Part shown: positions 43,512 through 53,052 of the stretch, piece by piece | Layout of the letters: each line of letters starts with the position of its first letter | How positions within the stretch are numbered: position 1 is the stretch's first letter | NCBI RefSeq assembly: GCF_004320535.1 | Contig: NZ_SIHY01000001.1 | Location: 372,001 to 436,000 of the forward strand | Direction: 5' to 3' | Length of the DNA stretch: 64,000 nucleotides | From: Arthrobacter sp. S41 | GTDB taxonomy: Bacteria > Actinomycetota > Actinomycetes > Actinomycetales > Micrococcaceae | Translations under genes and position numbers: made by a program | The notes under the pieces: generated by a model | The model's input: the letters and a program-made list of their open reading frames with translations, nothing else | Database searches by the model: none | Told to the model about the DNA's origin: nothing

Positions 43512-44327
43512 TTAGCTAGTGAGTTCAGCGAGTAACTGCTCATTAAACGGAGTCCACGCATCAACGGCCCACTGGCCAAAGTTCTTATCGGTCAAGGTCA
43601 CGCAAGCTAGCCGGTGTTCTGGATCCACCCACAGGAAAGTCCCGGACTGACCAAAATGGCCAAAGGTCGTAGCAGGATGATTAGCTCCGGTCCAATGTGG
43701 CTTCTTGGTGGAACGAATCTCGAAACCTAGACCCCAATCGTTAGGATTCTGACGTCCATACCCAGGCAGGATCCCAGCCAGATTCTCAAAATGAACGCGC
43801 GTTGCATCGTTCAAAGTCTGCAGAGCAATGAGGGTTGGGTTCAGCAGTTCAGCGGCAAACTTCGCTAAGTCTGCTGCGGTGGATCGTCCGTCTTTGGCGC
43901 AGCTACCAGCGATCGTAGTTTGGCTCATGCCCAAAGGCTCAAAAACAGCCTCACGAGCGTAGTCGGCCATACTGATCCCAGTTTGCGCCTCTAGATGTTC
44001 GGCAAGCTTCTCAAAACCAGTATTCGAGTAACCGCGCTTGGTACCAACAGCAAAGCGAATGGTTTCTGAATCGAAGTCGTAACCGGCGGTGTGCGCCAGT
44101 AGGTGATGAACGGTGGAACCTTCAGGCCCGGCGTGTTCACCAAGACTGATGGCTTCTTCTTCCAGAGCTATCAAGAAGGTGTAGGCACTGAGCAGCTTCG
44201 TCACTGAAGCCAATGGGTATACCCGGCCCGTATCGCCGTGCTGGTCAACGATGGATCCTTCGCCGTTGATAACAACGGATACGGCGTTATCGGATGGCCA
44301 TTGCTCGATCTGGCTCAGAATGCTCAT
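43512..44327 (-). CDS. Serine hydrolase of the beta-lactamase / class C penicillin-binding fold
   Basis: A 271-aa protein with the three active-site elements of the family: SVTK (SxxK), YSN, and HFGQSG (replacing KTG). There is no signal peptide or membrane segment, so it should be cytoplasmic, unlike true class C beta-lactamases; members often act as esterases or peptidases. It is read toward the aldo/keto reductase gene and divergent from smc. I find no reason to call it a resistance gene. Confidence 0.87.
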   Translation of the reverse strand: MSILSQIEQWPSDNAVSVVINGEGSIVDQHGDTGRVYPLASVTKLLSAYTFLIALEEEAISLGEHAGPEGSTVHHLLAHTAGYDFDSETIRFAVGTKRGYSNTGFEKLAEHLEAQTGISMADYAREAVFEPLGMSQTTIAGSCAKDGRSTAADLAKFAAELLNPTLIALQTLNDATRVHFENLAGILPGYGRQNPNDWGLGFEIRSTKKPHWTGANHPATTFGHFGQSGTFLWVDPEHRLACVTLTDKNFGQWAVDAWTPFNEQLLAELTS

Positions 44328-44476
44328 GAAATGATCTATCCCTCGATATTTCTTGACGGTATATGCGAGCAGAATCAGAAAAACCCAAGCACGCTTCGCT
44401 AGAATTGCGTGAAGGATTGAGTGTTACTACCCAAACCAACCATAGCGATCTGACCCAAACATAGGAACTTAACGCC

Positions 44477-47400
44477 GTGCATCTAAAGACTCTCACCGTT
44501 CGCGGCTTTAAGTCTTTTGCGTCGGCAACAACCTTTGACTTTGAGCCAGGTGTTACCGCGGTGGTTGGTCCCAACGGTTCAGGTAAGTCCAACGTGGTGG
44601 ACGCACTTGCTTGGGTTATGGGTGAGCAGGGCGCCAAGACACTGCGTGGCGGCAAGATGGAAGACGTCATCTTTGCGGGCACTACCGGGCGGGCCCCGTT
44701 GGGTCGAGCCCACGTGTCTTTGACCATCGATAACTCAGATGGCCAGCTACCAATCGACTATGCAGAAGTCACCATCTCTCGTACGCTCTTCCGTGCCGGT
44801 GGCTCAGAGTACGCCATCAACGGAAATTCCTGCCGCCTGCTTGATATACAAGAACTCCTCTCCGACTCCGGCCTAGGCCGAGAGATGCACGTCATCGTTG
44901 GACAGGGCCAGCTGGACAAGATTCTGCATGCAACGGCCGAGGATCGCCGTGGCTTCATTGAAGAAGCTGCCGGTGTACTCAAGCACCGTCGCAGGAAAGA
45001 AAAAACCCTTCGTAAGCTTCAGGCGATGCAGGGAAATCTTGACCGTCTAGAAGATCTCAACGCGGAAGTCCGCCGTCAGTTGGCGCCATTGGGGCGCCAA
45101 GCTAAGATTGCTCGCCGTGCACAAACCGTCCAGCATGATGTGCGTGATGCAAAATCGCGTCTGCTCGCTGATGACTTGGTATCGCTGAACAATAAGCTAG
45201 CTCAAGACATTGATGATGAGTCGCAGATTCAGGCTCAGCAGCAAGAAGCAGCTTCACGCCTTGAACGCGTCAAGAAGCACATCAACGAGTTGAGCACCGA
45301 GCTTGAAGATGTTGCCCCACGCCTAGGGAAAATTCAAGACACGTGGGTGGCTCTGAGTACCCAGGCTGAACGTTATCGTTCGCTAGCTGCCCTGGCACGG
45401 GAACGAAGCAAGCTGCTGGAAAGCAACGAGACTCATTTTGATTCAAGCCGAGACCCAGAACGCTTAGAAGCTCAAGCCCAACGGGTGAGCGAAGAACTCG
45501 AAGAGCTAGAAGAAGCCGTAGAAGACCGCCACGAGATTCTTGCCGAAGCGGTCGAAGCCAAGGAACAGGCTGAAGAAGAATCGCGCGCGGAACAGCAGCG
45601 CATGGCTGCAATGCTTCGCGCCGCCGCGGACCGTCGCGAAGGAATCTCTCGTCTTGCTTCTCAGGTAGCCTCCGCTCGTAGCCGTGTGGACGTCACCCGA
45701 GCAGAGATTGTGCGACTTCAGGAAAGTATTCAGTCCTTTGACTCTGACCTTGAACTTGATCAGCGGTCCCATGATGAAGTCTCCGTGGACCTCAATGTGC
45801 AGCTAGCCGGCGAAGCTGAACTAAACGATGCCTTTGAAACCGCGGATCATGAGTATTCAGAACTATCGCAAGCACAACTTTCAGATGCGCATCGAGAACG
45901 TGAGTTTTCGGTTCGCGTCTCTGGTCTGCGCTCGCGCCTCGAAGCGCTGAAGCTCAATACCAAACCGGATGATCAGTCCTCCCGGTTACTGCGTGATTCC
46001 TCTGAAATCTTGCTTGGACGCCTCGGTGAGCTGATGACCGTGAACGCCGGCTACGAGCAGGCCGTCGCTGCAATCTTACGCGATAACGCGGAGTCCTTGG
46101 TAGCAACGGATATTCACAGTGCACAGCAGCTGATTGAACAGTTGCAGGCGGATGAGGCTAGCGCAGTATTCCTGCATGCAGTTAATCCTGAAGCAGCTAA
46201 GACAACACCAAAGATTGCCAGTGCTATCAGTGCCCGCGAAGTAGTGGGCGGTCCAGAAAATCTGACCGCCCTGCTAGATAACTTGTTCGCCGGTCATTAT
46301 GTGATTGAAGAGCTGAGCCAAGCTGCTGAGATATTGAAAGAGAACCCAACGGCTCAACTGACCACCCTAGAGGGGGCAACACTCTCCGCACTACGCAGTT
46401 CGGTCGGTGACTCTTCAGGTGCTTCGCTGATTGCCCAGCAGGCCATGGTGGAACAGACTGAAACCGAACTCACCGAATGCCAAGAAGAACTGGCACGAGT
46501 TGAAGAACAAATCGCTGAACGCTCCCCAAACCTCTCCGTTGCACAACAGGGCCGAGAAGACGCACTGGGAGCACTGGGTGAATCGGATGCCACCATTGAT
46601 GAGCTCAGTTCGTACCTTGCCCGTCTGGGCCAGAAGCTGCGTAGTGCACAAGAAGACAAGCAAAAGCTCGTTGAACACCTTGAAGCCTCACGAGAAAAGC
46701 TTGAAATTGAGCAGGAATCTCTTGAAGAGATCACCGAGCGCATGGAACTTGCCTCTACTGACCAAGAGGAAGAAACCATCGATGATGCAGCACGCGCGGC
46801 ATTAGCCGATGCTGCTGCGTCCGCTCGACAGCAGGAACTCGAAGCTCGCCTTGCGCTTCGAAGCAGTGAAGAGCACGTCACCGCGCTACGCTCACGCATT
46901 GAGGGACTACGCCGTACCGCTGCAGCTGAAAGAAACCACCGCGAAGTTGCTGCGCGCCGGGCCGAACAACGTCAGGCACAGGCTGCAAATGCGGCACGTA
47001 TTGAAAAAGCCGCTGAACGAGTTCTGCGTTTTATTGAAGTCTCGGTTTCCATGGCCGGACAAGAACGCGAGGAACTTTCCGCGAAGAAGGCCGAACTTGA
47101 TGAATTGCTTAGCAGTCAGCGCACCGAAGCTGAACAGCTCTCCACCGACCTAGCGCGTCTAGCAGACGCAGTGCATCGAGACGAGATGGCCCGTGCTGAG
47201 TTGCGGTTGCGCATTGAGAATCTAGAGACCAAGGCATTAGAAGAGCTAGGGTTCACCCCGGACCACCTCATTGCTCATTTTGGTCCAGATCAGTTGATCC
47301 CAGAAGCTATCGATGAAGACGACAAATGGGGCTCACTGCGTCAAAACGTCGATGAAGATGGTAATCCAATCGGCACCAAACCTTTTGATCGCGTTGAGCA

Positions 47401-48049
47401 AGAGAAGCGTTTGAAAAAAGCTGAACGAGATCTCTCCGCACTGGGAAAGGTTAACCCGTTAGCGCTTGAAGAGTTCGCAGCGCTCGAAGAACGTCACAAC
47501 TTCCTTTCTGGACAGCTAGAAGATCTCAAGAAGTCACGTGGAGACCTAGAACAGATCATCGCTGACGTTGACGCGCACGTAGAGCTCGTCTTTACCGAGG
47601 CGTACAACGATACTGCCGTCCAGTTCAAACGTATCTTTGAGCGACTCTTCCCCGGGGGAGAAGGACAACTAGTTCTCACCGACCCTGAGCACATGCTCAC
47701 CACCGGTATTGAAGTAGAAGCACGTCCTGCCGGTAAGAAGATCAAACGGCTGTCCTTGCTTTCGGGCGGTGAGCGCTCACTGACTGCGGTGGCTCTGTTG
47801 GTAGCGATCTTCAAGGCTCGCCCTTCGCCGTTCTATGTCATGGACGAGGTGGAAGCTGCCCTTGACGATATGAACCTGGGACGCCTGATCACCATCTTTG
47901 AAGAGTTGCGTGAATCTTCTCAGCTCATCGTGATCACTCACCAGAAGAAGACCATGGAAATCGCTGACGCTTTGTATGGCGTGACCATGAGAGGCGATGG
48001 CGTCACTACCGTGATCAGTCAGAAGATGGACCGCGCTGTTTCTTCGTAG
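44477..48049 (+). CDS. smc: Chromosome segregation protein SMC
   Basis: 1190 aa. The ATPase head has Walker A GPNGSGKSN near the N-terminus and the C-terminal signature LLSGGERSLTA with Walker B FYVMDEVEAALDD. Long coiled coils (~170-500 and ~660-1010) flank a hinge (~515-640, LGELMTVNAGYEQAVAAIL). With ScpA/ScpB it compacts and separates chromosomes; those genes are not in the window. The start is GTG 44477. Several long opposite-strand open frames inside it are shadows of the charged coiled coil. Confidence 0.96.
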   Translation: MHLKTLTVRGFKSFASATTFDFEPGVTAVVGPNGSGKSNVVDALAWVMGEQGAKTLRGGKMEDVIFAGTTGRAPLGRAHVSLTIDNSDGQLPIDYAEVTISRTLFRAGGSEYAINGNSCRLLDIQELLSDSGLGREMHVIVGQGQLDKILHATAEDRRGFIEEAAGVLKHRRRKEKTLRKLQAMQGNLDRLEDLNAEVRRQLAPLGRQAKIARRAQTVQHDVRDAKSRLLADDLVSLNNKLAQDIDDESQIQAQQQEAASRLERVKKHINELSTELEDVAPRLGKIQDTWVALSTQAERYRSLAALARERSKLLESNETHFDSSRDPERLEAQAQRVSEELEELEEAVEDRHEILAEAVEAKEQAEEESRAEQQRMAAMLRAAADRREGISRLASQVASARSRVDVTRAEIVRLQESIQSFDSDLELDQRSHDEVSVDLNVQLAGEAELNDAFETADHEYSELSQAQLSDAHREREFSVRVSGLRSRLEALKLNTKPDDQSSRLLRDSSEILLGRLGELMTVNAGYEQAVAAILRDNAESLVATDIHSAQQLIEQLQADEASAVFLHAVNPEAAKTTPKIASAISAREVVGGPENLTALLDNLFAGHYVIEELSQAAEILKENPTAQLTTLEGATLSALRSSVGDSSGASLIAQQAMVEQTETELTECQEELARVEEQIAERSPNLSVAQQGREDALGALGESDATIDELSSYLARLGQKLRSAQEDKQKLVEHLEASREKLEIEQESLEEITERMELASTDQEEETIDDAARAALADAAASARQQELEARLALRSSEEHVTALRSRIEGLRRTAAAERNHREVAARRAEQRQAQAANAARIEKAAERVLRFIEVSVSMAGQEREELSAKKAELDELLSSQRTEAEQLSTDLARLADAVHRDEMARAELRLRIENLETKALEELGFTPDHLIAHFGPDQLIPEAIDEDDKWGSLRQNVDEDGNPIGTKPFDRVEQEKRLKKAERDLSALGKVNPLALEEFAALEERHNFLSGQLEDLKKSRGDLEQIIADVDAHVELVFTEAYNDTAVQFKRIFERLFPGGEGQLVLTDPEHMLTTGIEVEARPAGKKIKRLSLLSGGERSLTAVALLVAIFKARPSPFYVMDEVEAALDDMNLGRLITIFEELRESSQLIVITHQKKTMEIADALYGVTMRGDGVTTVISQKMDRAVSS

Positions 48050-48100
48050 CGGGTAAATCTCGTGTTCTGTCTGGATGCCGTGTACAAGCTAGATCAACAA

Positions 48101-49699
48101 TCAGCTCGTGACCGCTAGCTTCTTTTTGGCCACGGCCGCTTGTACTGCCACAAGGCGCTTCTTCGAACGTTGATGTTTAGGTGCTAAGCGCACTGCCTCA
48201 CGCATGGATGTCTGGGCGGCGTCCAAATTTCCGGCCTTCACCAGACATTCGCCCAATCTCAGATGAAATGCGGAAGTCTTAGGCGCAAGCTCAACCGCTC
48301 GCTCCATTGCGCTCGCCGAACGTTCATAGTCGTCTTGTGCGGCGAAGACGTAGCTGAGCCGAACCAGATAGTGGGAATTATCCGGCGCAAGCGTGATGGC
48401 TTGTTGCACCGACTTTTCTGCACCAACAAAGTCTTCAGCTTGCAGCTGCCACTCGCCTAAACGCAGGTGATACTCAGCCCGGTCAGGTGCAATAACGAGC
48501 GCCTGTTTCATTGCATCGATAGCGTCCACCCAATGTTCCTGAGCGGCGTAGGCATAGCTCAATCGAACATAAGCAGCTGAGACTTTCGGATCAATCTTGA
48601 TTGCCCTACTGATCGAGGCCTGAGCTTCCTTGGCTCTGTCGGCTTGTAGCAGCAGTACACCCAAACGCAGGTGGAAGTCGGCTTTGGAAGGGGAAATCTT
48701 GATGGCTCGTCGAATGGCCCTGATGGCGTCCGATATGCGGCCCTGGTTCTCAAAAATCTGACTGAGCCGAACGTGCGCCTTGGCCAACGCTGGTTCTCTG
48801 CTTAATGCCTGTTCGAAGGCTGTCTTGGCCTCATCGTAGTTTTCGGCCTTGAACAATAACTCACCGAGCTTATAGGGGAGTCGTGCAAGTTTTGTATTCA
48901 GCGTGACCGCGGTTCGTAAGCTATAGATCGCTTCAGTTAGATAGCCTTCGCGATTGAGTACGGCAGCCTGAGACTCATACGGATAGTGCGTGAGCGCAGT
49001 CTGGGTCTTCACGACTTCACGGAACTGGTCCACGTTGAATTCCTCGTGAGCAATTTCGCTGACGAGTCGTTTCAGTTTGTAGGTGTCGTTGAGGAAAAAC
49101 GACACGGGGTGTCCGCCATATTCGAGGGGAACCATTGTTCCGGCGGTCATTCGTTCAATGCAGCGTGCGTGTTCCACATCGATGGTGTCTGGGCAGTAGA
49201 AAACGTAGCCTTTGGAATCCTTACATTCGCCAGTCCGGATGTAGTTGTGCGTGAAGTCAAGGATCTGTCCTTCGTCGCCCCACCTGTCGTCATCGACTTC
49301 GCCACCCTCAGCAATGTCGTACAGAGGGGAGAGGGCAATGAAGTATTTGGCGCCGAGTTTAGGTGCAAGACTAATCGCCGCCATACCTCCCATGCTTCCG
49401 CCGTAGGTGATTACGGTGGTTCCTTTGGCGCGATCCTTGATGAGCCTGATGACTTCTTCGATTTCATCGGTCTGATACCAATGATTTCTACTACGCTTAA
49501 CCAAAAATTCATTTAAACCTAGTTGCGCAAATATACCGCGACCATATCCGTTTTCAAACGGGCTTGGCTCAACCGCACTGATGTATTTGTTTCTTGCCTC
49601 AAAAGTGACGATTGATATGGGAAAACCCCCGTCGTGGTAGTCCACCGCAAGGTCTTCGCCGACAAATAGTTTTTCATGATTAATAGCATTCTTTTGCAC
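48101..49699 (-). CDS. Alpha/beta-hydrolase-like domain fused to a TPR array
   Basis: 532 aa. Residues ~10-210 look like an alpha/beta hydrolase: nucleophile elbow TYGGSMGGMA (Ser102), FYCPDTID (Asp171 a possible acid) and EYGGHPVSF (His197), giving a plausible Ser-Asp-His triad. Residues ~275-520 are about seven TPR repeats with the spacing of ALA...DPKVSAAYVRLSYAYA. No signal or membrane segment. The pairing of hydrolase and TPR resembles proteins of capsule and exopolysaccharide loci. It is divergent from the TarS-like gene. The start is GTG 49699, with AAGG upstream. The substrate is unknown. Confidence 0.75.
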   Translation of the reverse strand: MQKNAINHEKLFVGEDLAVDYHDGGFPISIVTFEARNKYISAVEPSPFENGYGRGIFAQLGLNEFLVKRSRNHWYQTDEIEEVIRLIKDRAKGTTVITYGGSMGGMAAISLAPKLGAKYFIALSPLYDIAEGGEVDDDRWGDEGQILDFTHNYIRTGECKDSKGYVFYCPDTIDVEHARCIERMTAGTMVPLEYGGHPVSFFLNDTYKLKRLVSEIAHEEFNVDQFREVVKTQTALTHYPYESQAAVLNREGYLTEAIYSLRTAVTLNTKLARLPYKLGELLFKAENYDEAKTAFEQALSREPALAKAHVRLSQIFENQGRISDAIRAIRRAIKISPSKADFHLRLGVLLLQADRAKEAQASISRAIKIDPKVSAAYVRLSYAYAAQEHWVDAIDAMKQALVIAPDRAEYHLRLGEWQLQAEDFVGAEKSVQQAITLAPDNSHYLVRLSYVFAAQDDYERSASAMERAVELAPKTSAFHLRLGECLVKAGNLDAAQTSMREAVRLAPKHQRSKKRLVAVQAAVAKKKLAVTS

Positions 49700-49939
49700 A
49701 GATAAAACCTTAGCTGTGCGGCGCTGAATCGTTCAACATATTAAGGGGATTGGAGGGGCGTAGGATGTACCCAGAACTATTTTTCTCAGTTCGTGCAAGA
49801 TGTGTCCCTAGTTACCTTTAGGTAGTCGACGAAGTGATGGATATGGCCAATCTGGCTTACCGTTACCAAATCGTAACCGTACTGATCAGACCGGATTTAT
49901 TATCCAGTGAGTCCACCTCGCAACTCGTGTGTATCTGTA

Positions 49940-49945
49940 TATAAT
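49940..49945 (+). promoter_or_regulatory. Candidate -10 element of the TarS-like gene
   Basis: TATAAT at 49940-49945 lies ~50 bp before the ATG. No matching -35 is visible. The ~296-bp gap between the two divergent genes shows nothing else clear. Confidence 0.38.
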
Positions 49946-49995
49946 TAGGGTAGACATACACTGAACCTAATCGGGTTCTGAAATTTGGGAATTTG

Positions 49996-51504
49996 ATGGC
50001 GCTGTTTAGAAAACGTAGCAAAACTACTGGTGACAAAGCTCTTCAGGAGGCCGTAGCCCCAGAGCCGACGATCTCGGAGCCGCAAAAGACTGTTACTCCC
50101 GAGCCGCAGGCACCAGCGGCCGAAGCGACGGTAGCGCCGGACGAAAACATTGAGCCCGCAAAGCCTGAGGGTATTTTTGTCAGCGTCGTCATCCCTGTTT
50201 ACAACTCGATGCCATATTTGACCGAGCTGCTCAATTCTCTAGAGCTTCAGGATCTGGACAAGAGCCTGTACGAGGTTATTGCCGTCAACGATGGTTCCAC
50301 CGATTTTGGTGGAGAAATCTTGGACGTCTACGCCAAGCGCAATGAGAACTTCACCGTGGTCCATCAGGAGAACAGCGGCTGGCCAGGCAAGCCCCGCAAC
50401 GTTGGAACTGCCTTGGCTAAGGGCGAGTATGTCTTCTACGCTGACTCCGACGATACGTTGGGTACCGAAGCATTGCGCCGCATGCGCGACTTCGCGCTGG
50501 AGCATGACGTTGATGTGCTTGCGCCCAAGCTGGTTCCAGTAGGCGGCCGCGTCATTCGGACCTCACTGTTCGCTTCGACCCAGGTTGACGTGCCACTGGA
50601 GTCCATCTTTGCGACCTTGATGCCACAGAAGCTGATCCGTCGTCAGATGATCCTCGATAATGATCTGCGCTTCGCTGAAGAGAAGGTCCGCCTTGAAGAC
50701 GGCATGGTTCTAGCCGGCTGCTACCTGCACGCAAAACGTGTAAGCGTTCTTGCCGACTACGAGTACTACTACATTCGTGAACGTGGCGACGGAAACAACA
50801 TCAGCGCCCAGCCATTTGAGCCACATGGCTACGTGCAGTCCATGACTCACATCAGCAATACCATTCGCGATAACACCAAGGATGATCCCGAACTGGGTCG
50901 TCGATTGATCGCCGGGTTGTTCAAGCGCAAGGGCCTGAAGTTCTTCGTTGGAGAACGCTTCTTGAAGTACCGCGATGCACGTGCCAAGTTGTGGATGACG
51001 GCCTTTGGCCCCTATGTGCAGGAATTCCTGTCCGAACGCACCAACGAAGTGCTCAATGACCAGGACACTGCTAAGGCAAATGCGATCATCGCTGGGGATC
51101 ACGATGAGCTCAAGCGTCTGGCCGCTTTGGATGAACAGGTCGCAGTTCGCCCAGAACTGACCAAGTCTGCGAGCAAGAGTGATCACTTTGAACTGCAGTT
51201 TGTGGTTCCGACTCTTGGGCCTACGCCGCGCGCTGTGTACGTTGACGAACGAGAAACCGATCGTCGCTTGGAATTCCCGGTCACCGAACAGGGTGCTGGA
51301 AAGTATGTTGCTCTGCTTCCATACGCAGCACTTTCGGCGCAGTCCCTGGCCATCACCGATGTTCACGTGAAGTATGACCATGCGGAGACCCGTCGAGTGC
51401 GGGTTCCCGCCAACGTCAAGGAAACTAGCTTTGCAGGTGTTCGGGTCTACCGAACTGTCAATGGTGCGTTGAGCATTGACCTGCGTAAAGCCAAGTGGGC
51501 GTAA
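49996..51504 (+). CDS. Wall-teichoic-acid glycosyltransferase-like protein (TarS/TarP-type GT2)
   Basis: 502 aa. After ~60 Pro/Glu/Ala-rich residues a GT2 catalytic domain has VVIPVYNSMPYLTELLNSL, NSGWPGKPRNVG (126 on), the metal-binding DSDD (150-153), and LEDGMVLAGCYLHAKRVSVL, resembling the S. aureus teichoic-acid GlcNAc transferases TarS/TarP (NSGGPGKPRN, VDSDD). The C-terminal ~200 residues are a separate region, in TarS used for oligomerisation. It would decorate the wall polymer with sugar. ATG 49996 follows GGGAA. It sits between smc and ftsY with its own terminator, away from the main polymer locus. Confidence 0.82.
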   Translation: MALFRKRSKTTGDKALQEAVAPEPTISEPQKTVTPEPQAPAAEATVAPDENIEPAKPEGIFVSVVIPVYNSMPYLTELLNSLELQDLDKSLYEVIAVNDGSTDFGGEILDVYAKRNENFTVVHQENSGWPGKPRNVGTALAKGEYVFYADSDDTLGTEALRRMRDFALEHDVDVLAPKLVPVGGRVIRTSLFASTQVDVPLESIFATLMPQKLIRRQMILDNDLRFAEEKVRLEDGMVLAGCYLHAKRVSVLADYEYYYIRERGDGNNISAQPFEPHGYVQSMTHISNTIRDNTKDDPELGRRLIAGLFKRKGLKFFVGERFLKYRDARAKLWMTAFGPYVQEFLSERTNEVLNDQDTAKANAIIAGDHDELKRLAALDEQVAVRPELTKSASKSDHFELQFVVPTLGPTPRAVYVDERETDRRLEFPVTEQGAGKYVALLPYAALSAQSLAITDVHVKYDHAETRRVRVPANVKETSFAGVRVYRTVNGALSIDLRKAKWA

Positions 51505-51525
51505 ACAGCCTCGTTAGAGCAAAAT

Positions 51526-51562
51526 AATGGCGCCACTACCCAATTATGGTAGTGGCGCCATT
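51526..51562. terminator. Bidirectional terminator
   Basis: A 15-bp perfect inverted repeat (51526-51540 with 51548-51562) between the convergent glycosyltransferase and MFS genes. Confidence 0.86.
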
Positions 51563-51596
51563 ACTGATTTAACGCAGCCCGATTATCGCCTGGCTC

Positions 51597-52880
51597 TTAT
51601 TTTGTGGTGTCGGTGTTCTGAGAACCAATGGAGTCTGTTTCATCGCTAATGGCCACCGGCCGGATGGTCCGGGGAACAAAGGACCAGCCGATCAGACCAA
51701 CCAGAGCGACCAGGGCAGAGACCCCGAATGCGATTTCATAGTTGAACGCATCGGCGAGGAAACCTGCGAGCAGTGGGCCGATAATGGCACCCAGATCCTG
51801 ACTCATCTGGAAGCCGGCCAGTGCCTTACCGCCGTTACGGCCGGTTCCAATCACGTCGGAGATTGATGCCTGCTGAGCTGGGCCAAGAATGCCACCGCCA
51901 AACCCGGCGAAGATTGAGCAGATGATAAATCCAGCGGCACTGGTGAATACACCCATCGAGCCGATGGACACCAGCAACAAAGTTAGGCCAACCATGACAG
52001 GTATCTTGCGCCCCACCACGTCTGTGAGTTTTCCGGAGAAAAGAAGCGCGAGGCCATTGCCGATAGCGAACAAAGCCATCGAGAAACCAGCAACGGTGGT
52101 TCCTAAGCCTTGACCAAATACTGCTAAAGCAAACAGCGGGATCATGCTGTTGCGAATACCGAAGGCTAACCATCCATAGCTGAAGCCAGAGAAGAGGGCC
52201 GCACGGTACGCAGGTGAAATCAACGCCTCACGGGTGGTGACCACCTCGATGGCTGCACGGGTCTTCTTCGGATCTTCGGCGTCACGATCCAGATCTCGGC
52301 GACGTCCCAACGCGAAGTACACCACGGCTGCAGCGGCAACCAGCGCGGTGCCGTAAATGAAGAAGGGCACCCGCATACCCAGAGGTGCCAGCACGCTACC
52401 GAGCACCGGTCCGGCGACGTTGCCCAGCAGGAACGCTCCTGCGTACAAACCTGAGATTCGACCGCGAGATGCCTCGGGGGAGAGTCGAGCGATGAGGGCC
52501 ATGGCTGAAATGGTGAACATGGTCGAGCCAAAGCCACCCAGTCCGCGGGCAATCAACAGCTGAGTGTAGTTCTGCACAAATCCACACAGCAGTGTCGAGA
52601 GCGCAACCAAGAGCACGCCGGTGACATAAATGCGCGGTTCACCAAGCTTGCCTACCAAGGCACCAGCCACGGGTGCGAAGATCAGTCGAGTGAAGGCAAA
52701 AATGCTCACAATGACACTGGCTGCCGCTGCGCCCACATCAAAACTAACTGCGTACTGCGGCAGGATCGGTGCGATCAGGCCAAAGCCCAGCGCGATGATA
52801 AAGGCCGCCACCAGAAGGACTCCGATTTCCCGGGGGATCGGGGCACGTGCCTTGGTATTGCGAGTGAAAAACTTATTCAT
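51597..52880 (-). CDS. Major facilitator superfamily (MFS) transporter, 12 segments
   Basis: A 427-aa proton-driven transporter with about 12 membrane segments. The loop 2-3 motif is LVGKLGEPRIYVTG and the segment 5 antiporter-type motif is present as GNVAGPVLGSVLAPLG, which favours drug or metabolite export. A tail (SDETDSIGSQNTDTTK) is hydrophilic. The substrate is unknown. It is divergent from ftsY with a 172-bp gap. Confidence 0.88.
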   Translation of the reverse strand: MNKFFTRNTKARAPIPREIGVLLVAAFIIALGFGLIAPILPQYAVSFDVGAAAASVIVSIFAFTRLIFAPVAGALVGKLGEPRIYVTGVLLVALSTLLCGFVQNYTQLLIARGLGGFGSTMFTISAMALIARLSPEASRGRISGLYAGAFLLGNVAGPVLGSVLAPLGMRVPFFIYGTALVAAAAVVYFALGRRRDLDRDAEDPKKTRAAIEVVTTREALISPAYRAALFSGFSYGWLAFGIRNSMIPLFALAVFGQGLGTTVAGFSMALFAIGNGLALLFSGKLTDVVGRKIPVMVGLTLLLVSIGSMGVFTSAAGFIICSIFAGFGGGILGPAQQASISDVIGTGRNGGKALAGFQMSQDLGAIIGPLLAGFLADAFNYEIAFGVSALVALVGLIGWSFVPRTIRPVAISDETDSIGSQNTDTTK

Positions 52881-53052
52881 TGCCGATGGTCTGAGTCAGC
52901 TCAGACCTGCCAGCCTTTCTGCGGAGCAGTGAGTTGGGTCAGTAACTGACTAAGTCTATGTTCTCCACCTTGCATAAGACATCGCTATAAGAGTGCTTTC
53001 TGCGACATCACAAGGCGTGGTAACTCACAGAAGGTGTGAGACGATTTAACCT

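Noticed and set aside
46354-46899. 181-codon reverse-strand open frame inside smc, Ser/Arg/Ala-rich
   Set aside because: It is the antisense of the Glu/Ala/Leu-rich coiled coil; composition is that of a shadow frame and it has no ribosome site.
29322-49991. Shared 14-mer TGAAATTTGGGAAT just before the Stealth gene and the TarS-like gene
   Set aside because: Several 14-mer pairs are expected by chance in 64 kb, and the flanks do not match, so it is not evidence for a common leader.
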